A stretch of 64,000 nucleotides of DNA, from contig NZ_OY284434.1 of assembly GCF_958304185.1 (NCBI RefSeq), positions 1 to 64,000 of the forward strand, in the 5' to 3' direction. A program made the position numbers and the translations under genes. Of the stretch, positions 9,097 through 20,523 are shown piece after piece. Numbering within the stretch: position 1 is the first letter of the stretch; each line of letters starts with the position of its first letter. This DNA comes from an uncultured Erythrobacter sp. GTDB taxonomy: Bacteria; Pseudomonadota; Alphaproteobacteria; Sphingomonadales; Sphingomonadaceae. The notes under the pieces are model-generated. The model saw nothing but the letters and a program-made list of their open reading frames with translations, ran no database searches and was not told where the DNA came from.

Positions 9097-10128
9097 CTAT
9101 TCAGCGGCTTGGCGCAGGCCTTCATTACCGCCGAGCAAGGCCGTCTCCGCCCCCAGCTCGCGGGTCAGGGCGGCGAGCTGCGCGGCCACAGCGGGCAGTC
9201 CCGGCCCCGGCTCGGCCATCTGCCGATCGAGATAGGTCGCACGGCACACTTCGATCTGCATCGCGTGCACGCCCGCTTGAGGCTTGCCATGGCGATCGAG
9301 CACATAGCCGCCCGAATAGGGTCGGTTCTGCGCTGCGGACACGCCGCGCGTTTCCAGATGGGTGAGCGCCCGGCCCATCAGCGCCGTGTGACACGATGCC
9401 CCAAACCGGTCTCCCAGCACGAACACCGGCGCGCGCGCTTCGCCATCGGCCGGACGGAGCGGCGGCATGGAATGCAGGTCGATCAGCAGCGCGGCGCCCC
9501 ACTCAGCACGAATCTGCGCGAGCGCTGCATCGAGCGCGGCGTGATAGGCGCGGTGTATCCCCTCGATCCGGGCATCAAGTTCCGTCGGATCAAGCCGTCC
9601 GCGCCAGATCTCGCCCGATCCCGGCAGGCGGCGCGGCACGAGCCCCAAACCGCTGCGGGCGCGGGCATTGCTACGCTGGCCCGGCTCTGCCGTGATGACG
9701 CCATCGGGCCGCCCACCCTCGATCATGTCCCAATCGATATCATCCTCGGCGCGGTTGAGATCCATCAGCGCGCGCGGGGCATGGGCGACCAGCAGCGCCG
9801 CGCCCGTCTCGCGCGCGATGGCGACACCGAGCCGGTCCGCGTGGCGATCCTCCAGCCGCAGTTGCGCCAACGCGGAATCGCGCATCCGGTCGGTGATCGC
9901 GGCAGGATAGGCGCGCCCCGCGTGCGGGACCGCAACCAGCACCGGCAGGCTCATGCGCGGCGGAGTTGTCAGCGTGAAGGCTGGCGCATCATTCAAACCC
10001 GGCACAAACCCGCCGCTCAGTGAGGCGCGAACCGGCGAAGATCCAGAGCGGGAGGAGCGGGAGGGCGGTGACATTCCGCTGCCCTTGCTGACGGGTTTGG
10101 ACAGGCCTGTCAAAGCCTGATCGGCCAT
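9097..10128 (-). CDS. N-formylglutamate amidohydrolase family protein
   Basis: A 343-residue zinc-dependent hydrolase. The family removes formyl groups from N-formylglutamate in histidine degradation and includes related deformylases. Family motifs visible are VAVPHAGRAYP, EDRHADRLG, LLIDLHSMPP (metal site), RPYSGGYVLDRHGKP and QIEVCRATYL. The N-terminal ~50 residues are Ser/Arg/Pro-rich. I chose the ATG at 10128 because AGGTGGGG lies upstream; a start within the later TPPRMSLPVLVAVPHAG segment is also conceivable and would remove the odd N-terminus. No other histidine-utilisation gene is nearby, so the true substrate is open. It is divergent from cpdR with about 96 bases between. Confidence 0.85.
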   Translation of the reverse strand: MADQALTGLSKPVSKGSGMSPPSRSSRSGSSPVRASLSGGFVPGLNDAPAFTLTTPPRMSLPVLVAVPHAGRAYPAAITDRMRDSALAQLRLEDRHADRLGVAIARETGAALLVAHAPRALMDLNRAEDDIDWDMIEGGRPDGVITAEPGQRSNARARSGLGLVPRRLPGSGEIWRGRLDPTELDARIEGIHRAYHAALDAALAQIRAEWGAALLIDLHSMPPLRPADGEARAPVFVLGDRFGASCHTALMGRALTHLETRGVSAAQNRPYSGGYVLDRHGKPQAGVHAMQIEVCRATYLDRQMAEPGPGLPAVAAQLAALTRELGAETALLGGNEGLRQAAE

Positions 10129-10224
10129 CCCCACCTGCCCCGCGTGCGCCAATTGGCGCCGCCGCGGATGCAATCCGTCGCACGAACAAAGATTTCTTAA
10201 GCCGGTGCTGCTATTGCGCCTGAC

Positions 10225-10614
10225 ATGACAGCGACACGCACCCCCCGCATCCTGCTCGCCGAAGACGAAGAGGCGATGCGCGCCTATCTCGAACGGGCGC
10301 TTACCAATGCCGGCTACTTCGTCAGCGCGGTTGACCGCGGCACTGACGCGGTGCCGTTGTTGGAAACCGGCGATTATGACCTGCTGCTCTCGGACATCGT
10401 GATGCCCGAAATGGACGGGATCGAACTCGCCCAGCGCTGCGCCGAGATTTCCCCGCGCACCAAGGTGATGTTCATCACCGGATTTGCCGCCGTGAGCTTG
10501 CGCGCCAGCCGCGAACAGCCGACGGCCAAGGTGCTGTCAAAGCCCTTCCACCTGCGCGATCTGGTGCTGGAAGTGGAACGCGTGTTCGAGGAAGCCGACG
10601 CGCTGCGCGGGTAA
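10225..10614 (+). CDS. cpdR: Single-domain response regulator CpdR
   Basis: A 129-residue receiver-only protein. In Caulobacter, CpdR is phosphorylated by the CckA-ChpT relay; unphosphorylated CpdR primes ClpXP to degrade CtrA and other substrates. The receiver is complete: acidic pair EDEE (13-16), phospho-acceptor Asp57 in LLLSDIVMPEMDGIELAQ, Thr in FITGFAAVSL and Lys106 in SKPFHLRDLVLEVERVF. The DIVMPEMDGIELA and PFHLRDLVLEV strings are characteristic of CpdR rather than other receivers. Its presumed kinase, CckA, is encoded about 14 kb away in this window. Confidence 0.92.
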   Translation: MTATRTPRILLAEDEEAMRAYLERALTNAGYFVSAVDRGTDAVPLLETGDYDLLLSDIVMPEMDGIELAQRCAEISPRTKVMFITGFAAVSLRASREQPTAKVLSKPFHLRDLVLEVERVFEEADALRG

Positions 10615-10694
10615 CAGTTCCGAATCGCTTGCACCTTTTCAGGGCTTGCGTTAAGGGCCGCCTCCGCCCCGATTTGGGGCTGATCCGATGGTGC

Positions 10695-10769
10695 GGGCGT
10701 ATAGCTCAGTGGTAGAGCACTATGTTGACATCGTAGGGGTCGCAAGTTCAATCCTTGCTACGCCCACCA
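10695..10769 (+). tRNA. tRNA-Val (anticodon GAC)
   Basis: The acceptor arms GGGCGTA and TACGCCC pair perfectly, followed by discriminator A and an encoded CCA. The D arm is AGCTCAGTGGTAGAGC. The anticodon stem CTATG/CGTAG closes a TTGACAT loop with anticodon GAC at 10727-10729. The T arm is GCAAG-TTCAATC-CTTGC. GAC decodes GUC and GUU valine codons. It lies about 80 bases downstream of cpdR and ends just before a terminator. Confidence 0.96.
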
Positions 10770-10785
10770 TCGTGTGATCCAAGAC

Positions 10786-10811
10786 AGCCCGCCCTTTCGG
10801 CGGGCTTTTTT
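10786..10811 (+). terminator. Rho-independent terminator of tRNA-Val
   Basis: Arms AGCCCGCC and GGCGGGCT pair perfectly around a CTTTC loop and are followed by five Ts. It lies 17 bases after the tRNA. Confidence 0.93.
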
Positions 10812-10995
10812 GTGCGCTTTCGCCGCGTGCACCAGCACTTGCAAAACTGGCGTCTGGTGCACCGCTTGCAAGCCCCGCCTCCTCTGCTAAAGCCGCCCCG
10901 GGATCTGTGAGCCTTTGGACGGGCTCGAAACAACTTCCTGTCGGTCAATCACCACAGCCCTGCGCAGACGGGGCGAGAAGGATAGGGCAACAGCC

Positions 10996-12219
10996 ATGCA
11001 GAAAATCAAAGTCGCCAACCCCGTCGTCGAGCTCGATGGCGACGAGATGACGCGCATCATCTGGCAATGGATCCGCGAACGGCTGATCCTGCCCTACCTC
11101 GACATTGACCTGAAGTATTACGACCTCTCGATTGAGAACCGCGATGCGACCGACGATCAGGTAACGGTCGATTCCGCCAACGCGATCAAGCAATATGGCG
11201 TGGGCGTGAAGTGCGCGACCATCACGCCTGATGAACAGCGGGTCGAGGAATTCGGCCTCAAGAAGATGTGGAAGAGCCCCAACGGCACGATCCGCAACAT
11301 TCTGGGCGGTGTGGTCTTCCGCGAACCGATCGTGATCGACAACGTGCCGCGTCTGGTGCCGGGCTGGACCGATCCCATTGTGGTCGGCCGTCATGCTTTC
11401 GGCGACCAATACAAGGCGACCGACACCCTGATCCCCGGCCCCGGCAAGCTGCGCCTGGTGTTCGATGGCGATGATGGCACCAAGATCGATCTCGACGTGT
11501 TCGACTTCCCCAGCGCCGGTGTGGCGATGGCGATGTACAACCTCGACGATTCGATCCGCGATTTCGCCCGCGCCAGCTTCAACTACGGCCTCAACCTCGG
11601 CTGGCCGGTGTACCTCAGCACCAAGAACACCATCCTCAAGGCCTATGACGGGCGCTTCAAGGACCTGTTCCAGGAAGTGTTCGACACCGAAGGCTTTGCC
11701 GAGCAGTTCAAGGCCGCCGGTATCGTCTACGAACACCGCCTGATCGACGATATGGTCGCCTCGGCGCTCAAGTGGTCGGGCAAGTTCGTCTGGGCGTGCA
11801 AGAACTACGATGGCGACGTGCAGTCGGATACCGTGGCGCAGGGCTTCGGTTCGCTGGGCCTGATGACCTCCGTGCTGCTCTCGCCCGATGGCAAGACGGT
11901 CGAAGCCGAAGCCGCGCATGGTACCGTGACCCGCCACTACCGTCAGCACCAGCAGGGCAAGTCGACCTCGACCAACCCGATCGCATCGATCTTCGCCTGG
12001 ACCCGCGGCCTCATGTATCGCGGCAAGTTCGACGGGACGCCCGAAGTGGTGAAGTTCGCCGAAACGCTGGAGCGCGTCTGCGTCCAGACGGTCGAAAATG
12101 GCCACATGACCAAGGATCTGGCTCTGCTGATCGGCCCCGGTCAGGCATGGCAGACCACCGAGCAGTTCTTCGAGACGGTGGCGCAGAATCTCGAAAAGGA
12201 AATGGCCAGCTGGGCCTGA
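10996..12219 (+). CDS. icd: NADP-dependent isocitrate dehydrogenase
   Basis: A 407-residue monomer of the eukaryote-like (type II) NADP isocitrate dehydrogenase, converting isocitrate to 2-oxoglutarate in the TCA cycle. [24 protein letters not shown] is the typical N-terminus. [16 protein letters not shown], the phosphate-binding [10 protein letters not shown], and the metal site [20 protein letters not shown] are all present. [18 protein letters not shown] carries the coenzyme-binding residues. The start at 10996 has a purine-rich site (AGAAGGATAGGG); the frame to 10915 carries no family sequence. It lies 19 bases upstream of the GNAT-nitrilase fusion, probably co-transcribed. Confidence 0.97.
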   Translation: MQKIKVANPVVELDGDEMTRIIWQWIRERLILPYLDIDLKYYDLSIENRDATDDQVTVDSANAIKQYGVGVKCATITPDEQRVEEFGLKKMWKSPNGTIRNILGGVVFREPIVIDNVPRLVPGWTDPIVVGRHAFGDQYKATDTLIPGPGKLRLVFDGDDGTKIDLDVFDFPSAGVAMAMYNLDDSIRDFARASFNYGLNLGWPVYLSTKNTILKAYDGRFKDLFQEVFDTEGFAEQFKAAGIVYEHRLIDDMVASALKWSGKFVWACKNYDGDVQSDTVAQGFGSLGLMTSVLLSPDGKTVEAEAAHGTVTRHYRQHQQGKSTSTNPIASIFAWTRGLMYRGKFDGTPEVVKFAETLERVCVQTVENGHMTKDLALLIGPGQAWQTTEQFFETVAQNLEKEMASWA

Positions 12220-12238
12220 GGCCTGGCAAGGGAGCATC

Positions 12239-13879
12239 ATGGCAAGCCGATCAACCGCACGTCTGGAAATCCGCCAGGCCAAACTGAAAGACGTGCGGGC
12301 GATCGGCGAGCTGGTGCGCCGTGCCTATGATGATCTGCCCGCCTATACGCAGGGCGAAATCCGCGGACAGATCAACAACTACCCCGAAGGCTGCTTTGTC
12401 GCGCTGTTCGATGGCGCGGTGGTGGGATACTGCGCCTCAATGCGGCTCGACGAGCGCGTGGCGCTGTCTGATCACACCTGGGACGAAGTGACCGGCAACG
12501 GCTTCGGCAGCCGCCACGATCCGACCGGCGACTGGCTTTACGGGTACGAGCTGTGCGTCGATCCGGCGGTGCGCGGCACCCGGCTGGGGCGCAGGCTCTA
12601 CGAAGAACGTCGCGCCTTGGCGGAACGGCTTGATCTCACAGGGATCGTGTTCGGCGGCCGGATGCCCGGATATGCCCGCGCCAAGCGTCGCAAGGCCAAC
12701 CGAGCGGATACGCCGCAGGAATATCTCGACCTCGTGATCGAGAGCAAGATCCACGATCCGGTGCTCCGCTTCCAGCTCGCCAACGGGTTCGAAGCAGCAG
12801 GCATCATGCCCAAATACCTGCCCGAGGATAAAGCCAGCCGCGGCAATGCCGTGCGGATGATCTGGCGCAACCCTTACGTGGATGGCGATGCCCCGCCCAA
12901 ACACCGCCTGCCGCGCGATGTCGAAAGCGTGCGGATCGCGACCTGCCAGCTGCAATCGCGCGCGGTCTCCGGCTTCGATGAATTCATGAAGCAGATCGAG
13001 TATTTCGTCGATGTGGCTGCCGATTACGAAGCGGACTTCATCGTCTTCCCCGAGATGTTCACGGTGATGCTGCTCTCGGCCGAGCCGAAGGAACTCACCC
13101 CGCTCGAAGCCATCGAGACGCTGAGCGATTACACCCCGCGCATCCGCCAGCGCCTTTCCGAAATGGCGCTCGCCTTCAACATCAACATTATCGGCGGATC
13201 GCACCCGACCCGGATGCCTGATGGCGACATTCACAATGTCGCCTATGTCTGCCTGCGTGACGGATCGATCCACGCGCAGGAGAAGATCCACCCCACCCCC
13301 AACGAAGCCTATTGGTGGAACATCAAGGGCGGCGATTCCATCGACGCGATCCCCACCGACTGCGGCCCGATTGGCGTGCTGATCTGTTACGACAGCGAAT
13401 TCCCCGAACTCGCCCGGCGCTTGGTCGATGAAGGCGCGCGGATCATCTTCGTGCCGTTCTGCACCGACAGTCGCCAAGGCTATATGCGGGTGCGTTACTG
13501 TTCGCAGGCGCGCGCGATCGAGAACCAGTGTTTTGTCGTCATGAGCGGCAATGTCGGCAACCTGCCCAATGTCGCCAACATGGACATTCAATACGCCCAG
13601 TCCTGCATCCTCACCCCCTGCGACTTCCCCTTCGCGCGTGACGGGATCGCGGCCGAAGCGTCCGAGAATGTAGAGACCCTGACGATCAGCGACGTCAACC
13701 TCGCCGATCTGAGCTGGGCACGCGCCGAAGGCACCGTGCAGAACCTCGCCGACCGCCGCTTCGATCTCTACCGGATCGAGTGGGACAAGCGCGTCGGCAA
13801 CATCAAGGATCCGCTGGGCGAGCAGCACGTCACCGGACAGAAGCAGCCAATCGGACCGCACGGCGCAGGCGGTGGATGA
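12239..13879 (+). CDS. Fused GNAT N-acetyltransferase / carbon-nitrogen hydrolase
   Basis: A 546-residue two-domain protein. Residues about 8-215 form a GNAT acetyltransferase, with the acetyl-CoA loop VDPAVRGTRLGRRLYEERR. Residues about 225-515 form a nitrilase-superfamily amidohydrolase with the complete Glu-Lys-Cys triad: Glu in FIVFPEMF, Lys in HAQEKIHPTP and Cys in VLICYDSEFPE. The fused architecture is widespread in bacteria, but its substrate is not established. A plausible role is acylation followed by amide hydrolysis of a small amine metabolite, which is inference. The start has GGGAG five bases upstream. No signal peptide or membrane segment is visible. Confidence 0.9.
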   Translation: MASRSTARLEIRQAKLKDVRAIGELVRRAYDDLPAYTQGEIRGQINNYPEGCFVALFDGAVVGYCASMRLDERVALSDHTWDEVTGNGFGSRHDPTGDWLYGYELCVDPAVRGTRLGRRLYEERRALAERLDLTGIVFGGRMPGYARAKRRKANRADTPQEYLDLVIESKIHDPVLRFQLANGFEAAGIMPKYLPEDKASRGNAVRMIWRNPYVDGDAPPKHRLPRDVESVRIATCQLQSRAVSGFDEFMKQIEYFVDVAADYEADFIVFPEMFTVMLLSAEPKELTPLEAIETLSDYTPRIRQRLSEMALAFNINIIGGSHPTRMPDGDIHNVAYVCLRDGSIHAQEKIHPTPNEAYWWNIKGGDSIDAIPTDCGPIGVLICYDSEFPELARRLVDEGARIIFVPFCTDSRQGYMRVRYCSQARAIENQCFVVMSGNVGNLPNVANMDIQYAQSCILTPCDFPFARDGIAAEASENVETLTISDVNLADLSWARAEGTVQNLADRRFDLYRIEWDKRVGNIKDPLGEQHVTGQKQPIGPHGAGGG

Positions 13880-13910
13880 CAGGGGCGCAGCGCCACGTTA
13901 AGCCGATGGC

Positions 13911-15680
13911 GTGGCTGGCGAACTGACCCTCTCTCCCTTTCTGTCCGATGCGCTGGTGATCCTCGGCGCGGCAGGAATCGTGATTCCGGTGTTCGCCCGC
14001 TTCCGGATCACGCCGATCATCGGTTTCATCCTGATCGGGGTGCTGGTCGGCCCGTTCGGCCTCGGCTCGCTGGTCGAGCGAATACCCTGGCTCTATTACG
14101 TCACCATCAGCGATCCCGAACGGCTCACGCCCTTCGCGGATTTCGGCATCGTGTTGCTGCTGTTCGCCATCGGGCTGGAACTGAGCTTCAACCGCTTATG
14201 GGCGATGCGCAAACTGGTGTTCGGGCTTGGCGCGCTGGAACTGCTGATCATCGGATCGTCGCTGGCAGTTTTCCTCGGGCTGGCAGGCAGCATGAGCCCC
14301 GCTGGCGCGCTGGCGCTTGGTTTTGCGCTCGCCTTCTCCTCGACCGCGATTGTGCTGCCGATTTCCGGTACCCGCACGCCGGTCGGTCGCGCCGCGCTAT
14401 CCATGCTGCTGTTCGAGGATATCATGATCGTCCCGATCATCTTCATCCTCGGCGCATTGGCGCCCAATGCGTCGGATGATGGCTGGGGCGGCATCATTGA
14501 GACCTTGTGGCAGGGCGGGCTGGTGATCGCTGTGCTGCTGATCGTCGGCCGGTTCGCCCTCCCCCGCCTGTTCGCGCAGGCTGCGCGGACCAAGAACCCC
14601 GAACTGTTCCTTGCCGCCTCGCTGCTGGTGGTGATCGGCGCGAGCCTTGCGACGGCGCTGGTCGGCCTCTCGCCCATCGTCGGCGCGCTGATCGCTGGCC
14701 TGCTGATCGCCGAGACCGAGTATCACACCGAGGTCGAGCAGATCATGGAGCCGTTCAAGGGCCTCGCGCTCGGCGTGTTCCTGATCACGGTCGGCATGAG
14801 CATCAACCTGTTCGATATCGGCGCGCAAATCGGCGAGATTGCACTCGCGGTGGTCGGCGTGCTGGTGTTCAAGGCGGCGGTCACCGGCGTGTTGCTCCGC
14901 CTGATGGGCGCGCGGCGCAGCACGGCCGCGGAAACCGGCGTACTGATGGCCTCGCCGTCGGAAACCACGCTGATCGTGCTCGCCGCCGCTACCAGCGCGC
15001 TGGTGATTGACATGGAGACGGCGCGTTTCTGGCAGACCGTCACCGCCATCGGCCTCACCATCACGCCGCTGCTGGCGAAGCTTGGCGCGATGATCGCGCG
15101 CCGGGTGGACGGGGTCGCCGCGATCGGCGGCACGGATGACAGCGACGATATCCGCACCATCATCGTTGGCGGCGGCCGTGTGGGTCGGTTGGTGGCTGAC
15201 ATGATGCAGACCCACGGCAAGCCCTATGTGATGATCGATTCCAACCCCGACCTCATCGCCGATGCGAAGCGCGACGGCTATCGCGCGATCTTCGGCGATG
15301 CCGCCCGCGGTGATACGCTGGCCCGGCTCGGGGTCGAGGTCGCTCCCGCCGTTGTGTTGACGATGGACGAGCCGGTGCTGGCCCAGCGGCTGGTCACGAA
15401 ACTGCGGCAGACCTATCCCGACTTGCTGATCGTCGCCCGCGCCCGCGACACGGACCATGCCGCAGCCATGTACCGCGCCGGAGCGAGCCATGCGGTGCCT
15501 GAAACGCTGGAAAGTTCGCTCCAGCTATCCGAGGCCGTGCTGGTCGATATCGGGGTCGCGATGGGCCCGGTGATCGCCTCGATCCACGCCAAGCGCGACG
15601 AGTTCCGCGAACAGCTCGAACGCGACGGGGGCTTGAGCGAAAAGCCAAAGCTGCGAACGTCGAACAGCGCGCCGGCTTAG
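13911..15680 (+). CDS. Monovalent cation:proton antiporter-2 family, KefB/YbaL-like
   Basis: A 589-residue inner-membrane antiporter of the CPA2 group that exchanges K+ or Na+ for H+. About twelve hydrophobic segments fill residues 10-395, including RITPIIGFILIGVLVGP and FADFGIVLLLFAIGLEL, both family hallmarks. A cytoplasmic NAD-binding TrkA-N domain follows (TIIVGGGRVGRLVADMM, about 420-435, to residue about 540). The TrkA-C domain is missing or very short. The start is GTG at 13911; no ATG precedes the first helix, and the ribosome site is weak. It ends tail to tail with the next gene with a four-base TTAG overlap. Confidence 0.9.
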   Translation: MAGELTLSPFLSDALVILGAAGIVIPVFARFRITPIIGFILIGVLVGPFGLGSLVERIPWLYYVTISDPERLTPFADFGIVLLLFAIGLELSFNRLWAMRKLVFGLGALELLIIGSSLAVFLGLAGSMSPAGALALGFALAFSSTAIVLPISGTRTPVGRAALSMLLFEDIMIVPIIFILGALAPNASDDGWGGIIETLWQGGLVIAVLLIVGRFALPRLFAQAARTKNPELFLAASLLVVIGASLATALVGLSPIVGALIAGLLIAETEYHTEVEQIMEPFKGLALGVFLITVGMSINLFDIGAQIGEIALAVVGVLVFKAAVTGVLLRLMGARRSTAAETGVLMASPSETTLIVLAAATSALVIDMETARFWQTVTAIGLTITPLLAKLGAMIARRVDGVAAIGGTDDSDDIRTIIVGGGRVGRLVADMMQTHGKPYVMIDSNPDLIADAKRDGYRAIFGDAARGDTLARLGVEVAPAVVLTMDEPVLAQRLVTKLRQTYPDLLIVARARDTDHAAAMYRAGASHAVPETLESSLQLSEAVLVDIGVAMGPVIASIHAKRDEFREQLERDGGLSEKPKLRTSNSAPA

Positions 15681-16431
15681 TCCTCTGCGAGGCGCCAATG
15701 CGTCACCCAGACATAGGGCCGCGCATCGGGTGCCTTGCGCAGGCTGAAACCGCGCCGCGCCGCAAGGCACGTATCATAGGCAATGCGCGCCGTGTTGCTG
15801 GAACGAACCGGACGACAGGTCGTAACGCGGCCTTGTTCATCAAAGGTCACCGCAACAATCACCTGTGCCTCAATATCATTCTGCAAGGCATCGCGCGGGT
15901 ATTCCATCGATCGGTATTGGAGATCGGCGAGCGTTAGCCGCTCATTCTCGGGAGGGATTACGTAGCTGCCAAAGGTCACGGGCTGTCCATCGAACGGATA
16001 GGCTGTGGACACCTTAAAGGTCGCCTCGCCCTTGATCGGCTGGCCGGTGTGGCTGCGAATGCTCAGGCGGTAGGTTGCGCTTGTATAATCGAGAACCATC
16101 CCCGGATATGGCCGGAACAGCCCCACCCGCAGCGCCTGCGCACAGAGCGCTTTTCCCGCAGGCGCAAGCTTTGCGTTCGCGTCAACCCGGCAGTCCTGCA
16201 CCGTGTCCGCAGCATTGATGGTGAGTTCGACACCGAGCCGCTCGCGCCCCTGATCAAAGGCGCGGCGATACGGCATGAGCGCCTCGTCGAGAATGCCGAG
16301 GTCCAGCACCCCCGCGCCTGTGACATCGAAAACGTCGCCGCCGAAAATGATCGCCGCGTGGTTCTGCGCTACGGCGGGCAAGGCTTGCACACAAGCAAGC
16401 ACCGCCGCCAAGGGGCTAGCACCGCGAAGCG

Positions 16432-16435
<4 letters not shown>
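15677..16435 (-). CDS. Secreted protein with TonB C-terminal-like domain(s)
   Basis: A 252-residue protein with a signal peptide ([24 protein letters not shown]). The C-terminal half ([35 protein letters not shown] and the following CLAARRGF, read by position about 175-240) has the TonB_C fold pattern. The first half seems to hold a diverged copy ([15 protein letters not shown] with [15 protein letters not shown]), so it may be a tandem duplication. There is no transmembrane anchor or proline spacer, so it is not a functional TonB. The ATG overlaps the alaS stop by four bases (ATGA), so it is translated from the alaS message. Function unknown. Confidence 0.72.
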
Positions 16436-19089
<2,654 letters not shown>

Positions 19090-19227
19090 GGCGGTGCAGT
19101 TAGGCAAACCGCGAGGATTTCGCAATGGAGCGCGCAAAATCGGCAGTCACGCCGCCGCCATGACCGGGTAAAGATGGCACAATAACCCCGTCATAACCCC
19201 GCCATAACCCGCCGACACCCCGCACCG

Positions 19228-19268
19228 AAAAGCCGACCAGCACCCCGTGGCGGGATGGTGATCGGCTT
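19228..19268 (-). terminator. Rho-independent terminator of recA
   Basis: Read on the minus strand, AAGCCGATCACCATCCCG pairs with CGGGGTGCTGGTCGGCTT, mostly perfectly and using two G-U wobbles that exist only on this strand, and is followed by TTTT-like bases. It starts about 54 bases after the recA stop and ends before alaS, insulating alaS from SOS transcription. Confidence 0.75.
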
Positions 19269-19321
19269 CACGGTTGTCCGGGTGGCAAGTGCGTGATGCT
19301 TGCCCGATACCCGCTTAGGGA

Positions 19322-20389
19322 TCAGTCGTCAGAGTCCGCGTCCGGCCCTGTCATCATTTCCCCGGCGACCTGATCGGTGCGGCTGCGGATCGCAGCTTCC
19401 AACCGGTCGCAAACTTCAGGATGCTCCTTGAGATAGGTCTTGGCGTTTTCACGGCCCTGACCGATGCGGATGCTGTCATAGGAGAACCAGCTCCCCGACT
19501 TTTCCACCAGGCCCGCCTTCACGCCGAGATCGATGATCTCACCGATCTTGGAGATGCCTTCACCGTACATGATGTCGAATTCGACCTGCTTGAACGGCGG
19601 GGCGACCTTGTTCTTGACCACCTTCACGCGGGTTGCGTTGCCGGTAATCTCGTCGCGGTCCTTGATCTGCCCGGTGCGGCGGATGTCGAGCCGGACCGAA
19701 GCGTAGAACTTCAGTGCATTGCCGCCGGTGGTGGTTTCCGGATTGCCGTACATCACCCCGATCTTCATGCGCAGCTGGTTGATGAAAATCACCATGCAGC
19801 GCGAGCGGCTGATCGAGCCGGTCAGCTTGCGCAGCGACTGGCTCATCAAGCGCGCCTGAAGGCCGACGTGCGAATCGCCCATTTCGCCTTCGATTTCCGC
19901 GCGCGGCACCAGCGCCGCGACCGAATCAACCACCAGCACATCGATCGCGTTGGAACGCACCAGCGTATCCACGATTTCGAGCGCCTGTTCGCCAGTATCG
20001 GGCTGCGAAACGATCAACTCGTCAATGTCGACGCCGAGCTTCTTGGCATAGACCGGATCGAGCGCGTGTTCCGCGTCCACGAAAGCCGCGGTGCCGCCCA
20101 TCTTCTGCGCTTCGGCAATGACGTGGAGTGCCAGCGTGGTCTTGCCCGAGCTTTCCGGGCCGTAAACTTCGATCACCCGGCCGCGCGGCAGGCCGCCGAT
20201 GCCGAGTGCGATGTCCAGACCCAGCGATCCGGTCGAAATCGCTTCGACCTGCATCGTCTCCTTCGAGCCCAGCTTCATCGCCGAACCCTTGCCAAAGGCA
20301 CGGTCAATCTGTGCAAGCGCAGCTTCGAGAGCCTTTTGACGATCCACGGCTTTTTTGTCCTCTTCCACCAATTTCAATTGGGTAGCCAT
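19322..20389 (-). CDS. recA: Recombinase A
   Basis: A 355-residue RecA, central to homologous recombination and co-protease for LexA cleavage. Walker A is GPESSGKT (residues 77-84). The [10 protein letters not shown] motif, the Walker B region [24 protein letters not shown], loop L2 ([26 protein letters not shown]) by position about 205-230, and the acidic C-terminus ([11 protein letters not shown]) are all normal. The ATG at 20389 is the conserved start ([21 protein letters not shown]). An alphaproteobacterial SOS box lies 85 bases upstream. Confidence 0.99.
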   Translation of the reverse strand: MATQLKLVEEDKKAVDRQKALEAALAQIDRAFGKGSAMKLGSKETMQVEAISTGSLGLDIALGIGGLPRGRVIEVYGPESSGKTTLALHVIAEAQKMGGTAAFVDAEHALDPVYAKKLGVDIDELIVSQPDTGEQALEIVDTLVRSNAIDVLVVDSVAALVPRAEIEGEMGDSHVGLQARLMSQSLRKLTGSISRSRCMVIFINQLRMKIGVMYGNPETTTGGNALKFYASVRLDIRRTGQIKDRDEITGNATRVKVVKNKVAPPFKQVEFDIMYGEGISKIGEIIDLGVKAGLVEKSGSWFSYDSIRIGQGRENAKTYLKEHPEVCDRLEAAIRSRTDQVAGEMMTGPDADSDD

Positions 20390-20473
20390 CGCACGCGCTC
20401 CTTCGATTGACCAGAGGCGGCAAAACAGTTTTCCGCCGCCTGGTGGAGCCTATGTATTGCATTTGTTCTCATG

Positions 20474-20488
20474 GAACAAGTAGGGAAC
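20474..20488 (-). promoter_or_regulatory. LexA-binding SOS box of recA
   Basis: On the minus strand the sequence reads GTTCCCTACTTGTTC, an exact match to the alphaproteobacterial LexA operator GTTC-N7-GTTC. It lies 85 bases upstream of the recA ATG and points the right way. A third GTTC (GTTCTC at 20465-20470 on the + strand, which with GGAAC makes a local palindrome) adjoins it. Confidence 0.85.
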
Positions 20489-20523
20489 GGAAAATTTTTC
20501 CGCAGGGGCCGCTCAGCCCGTCC

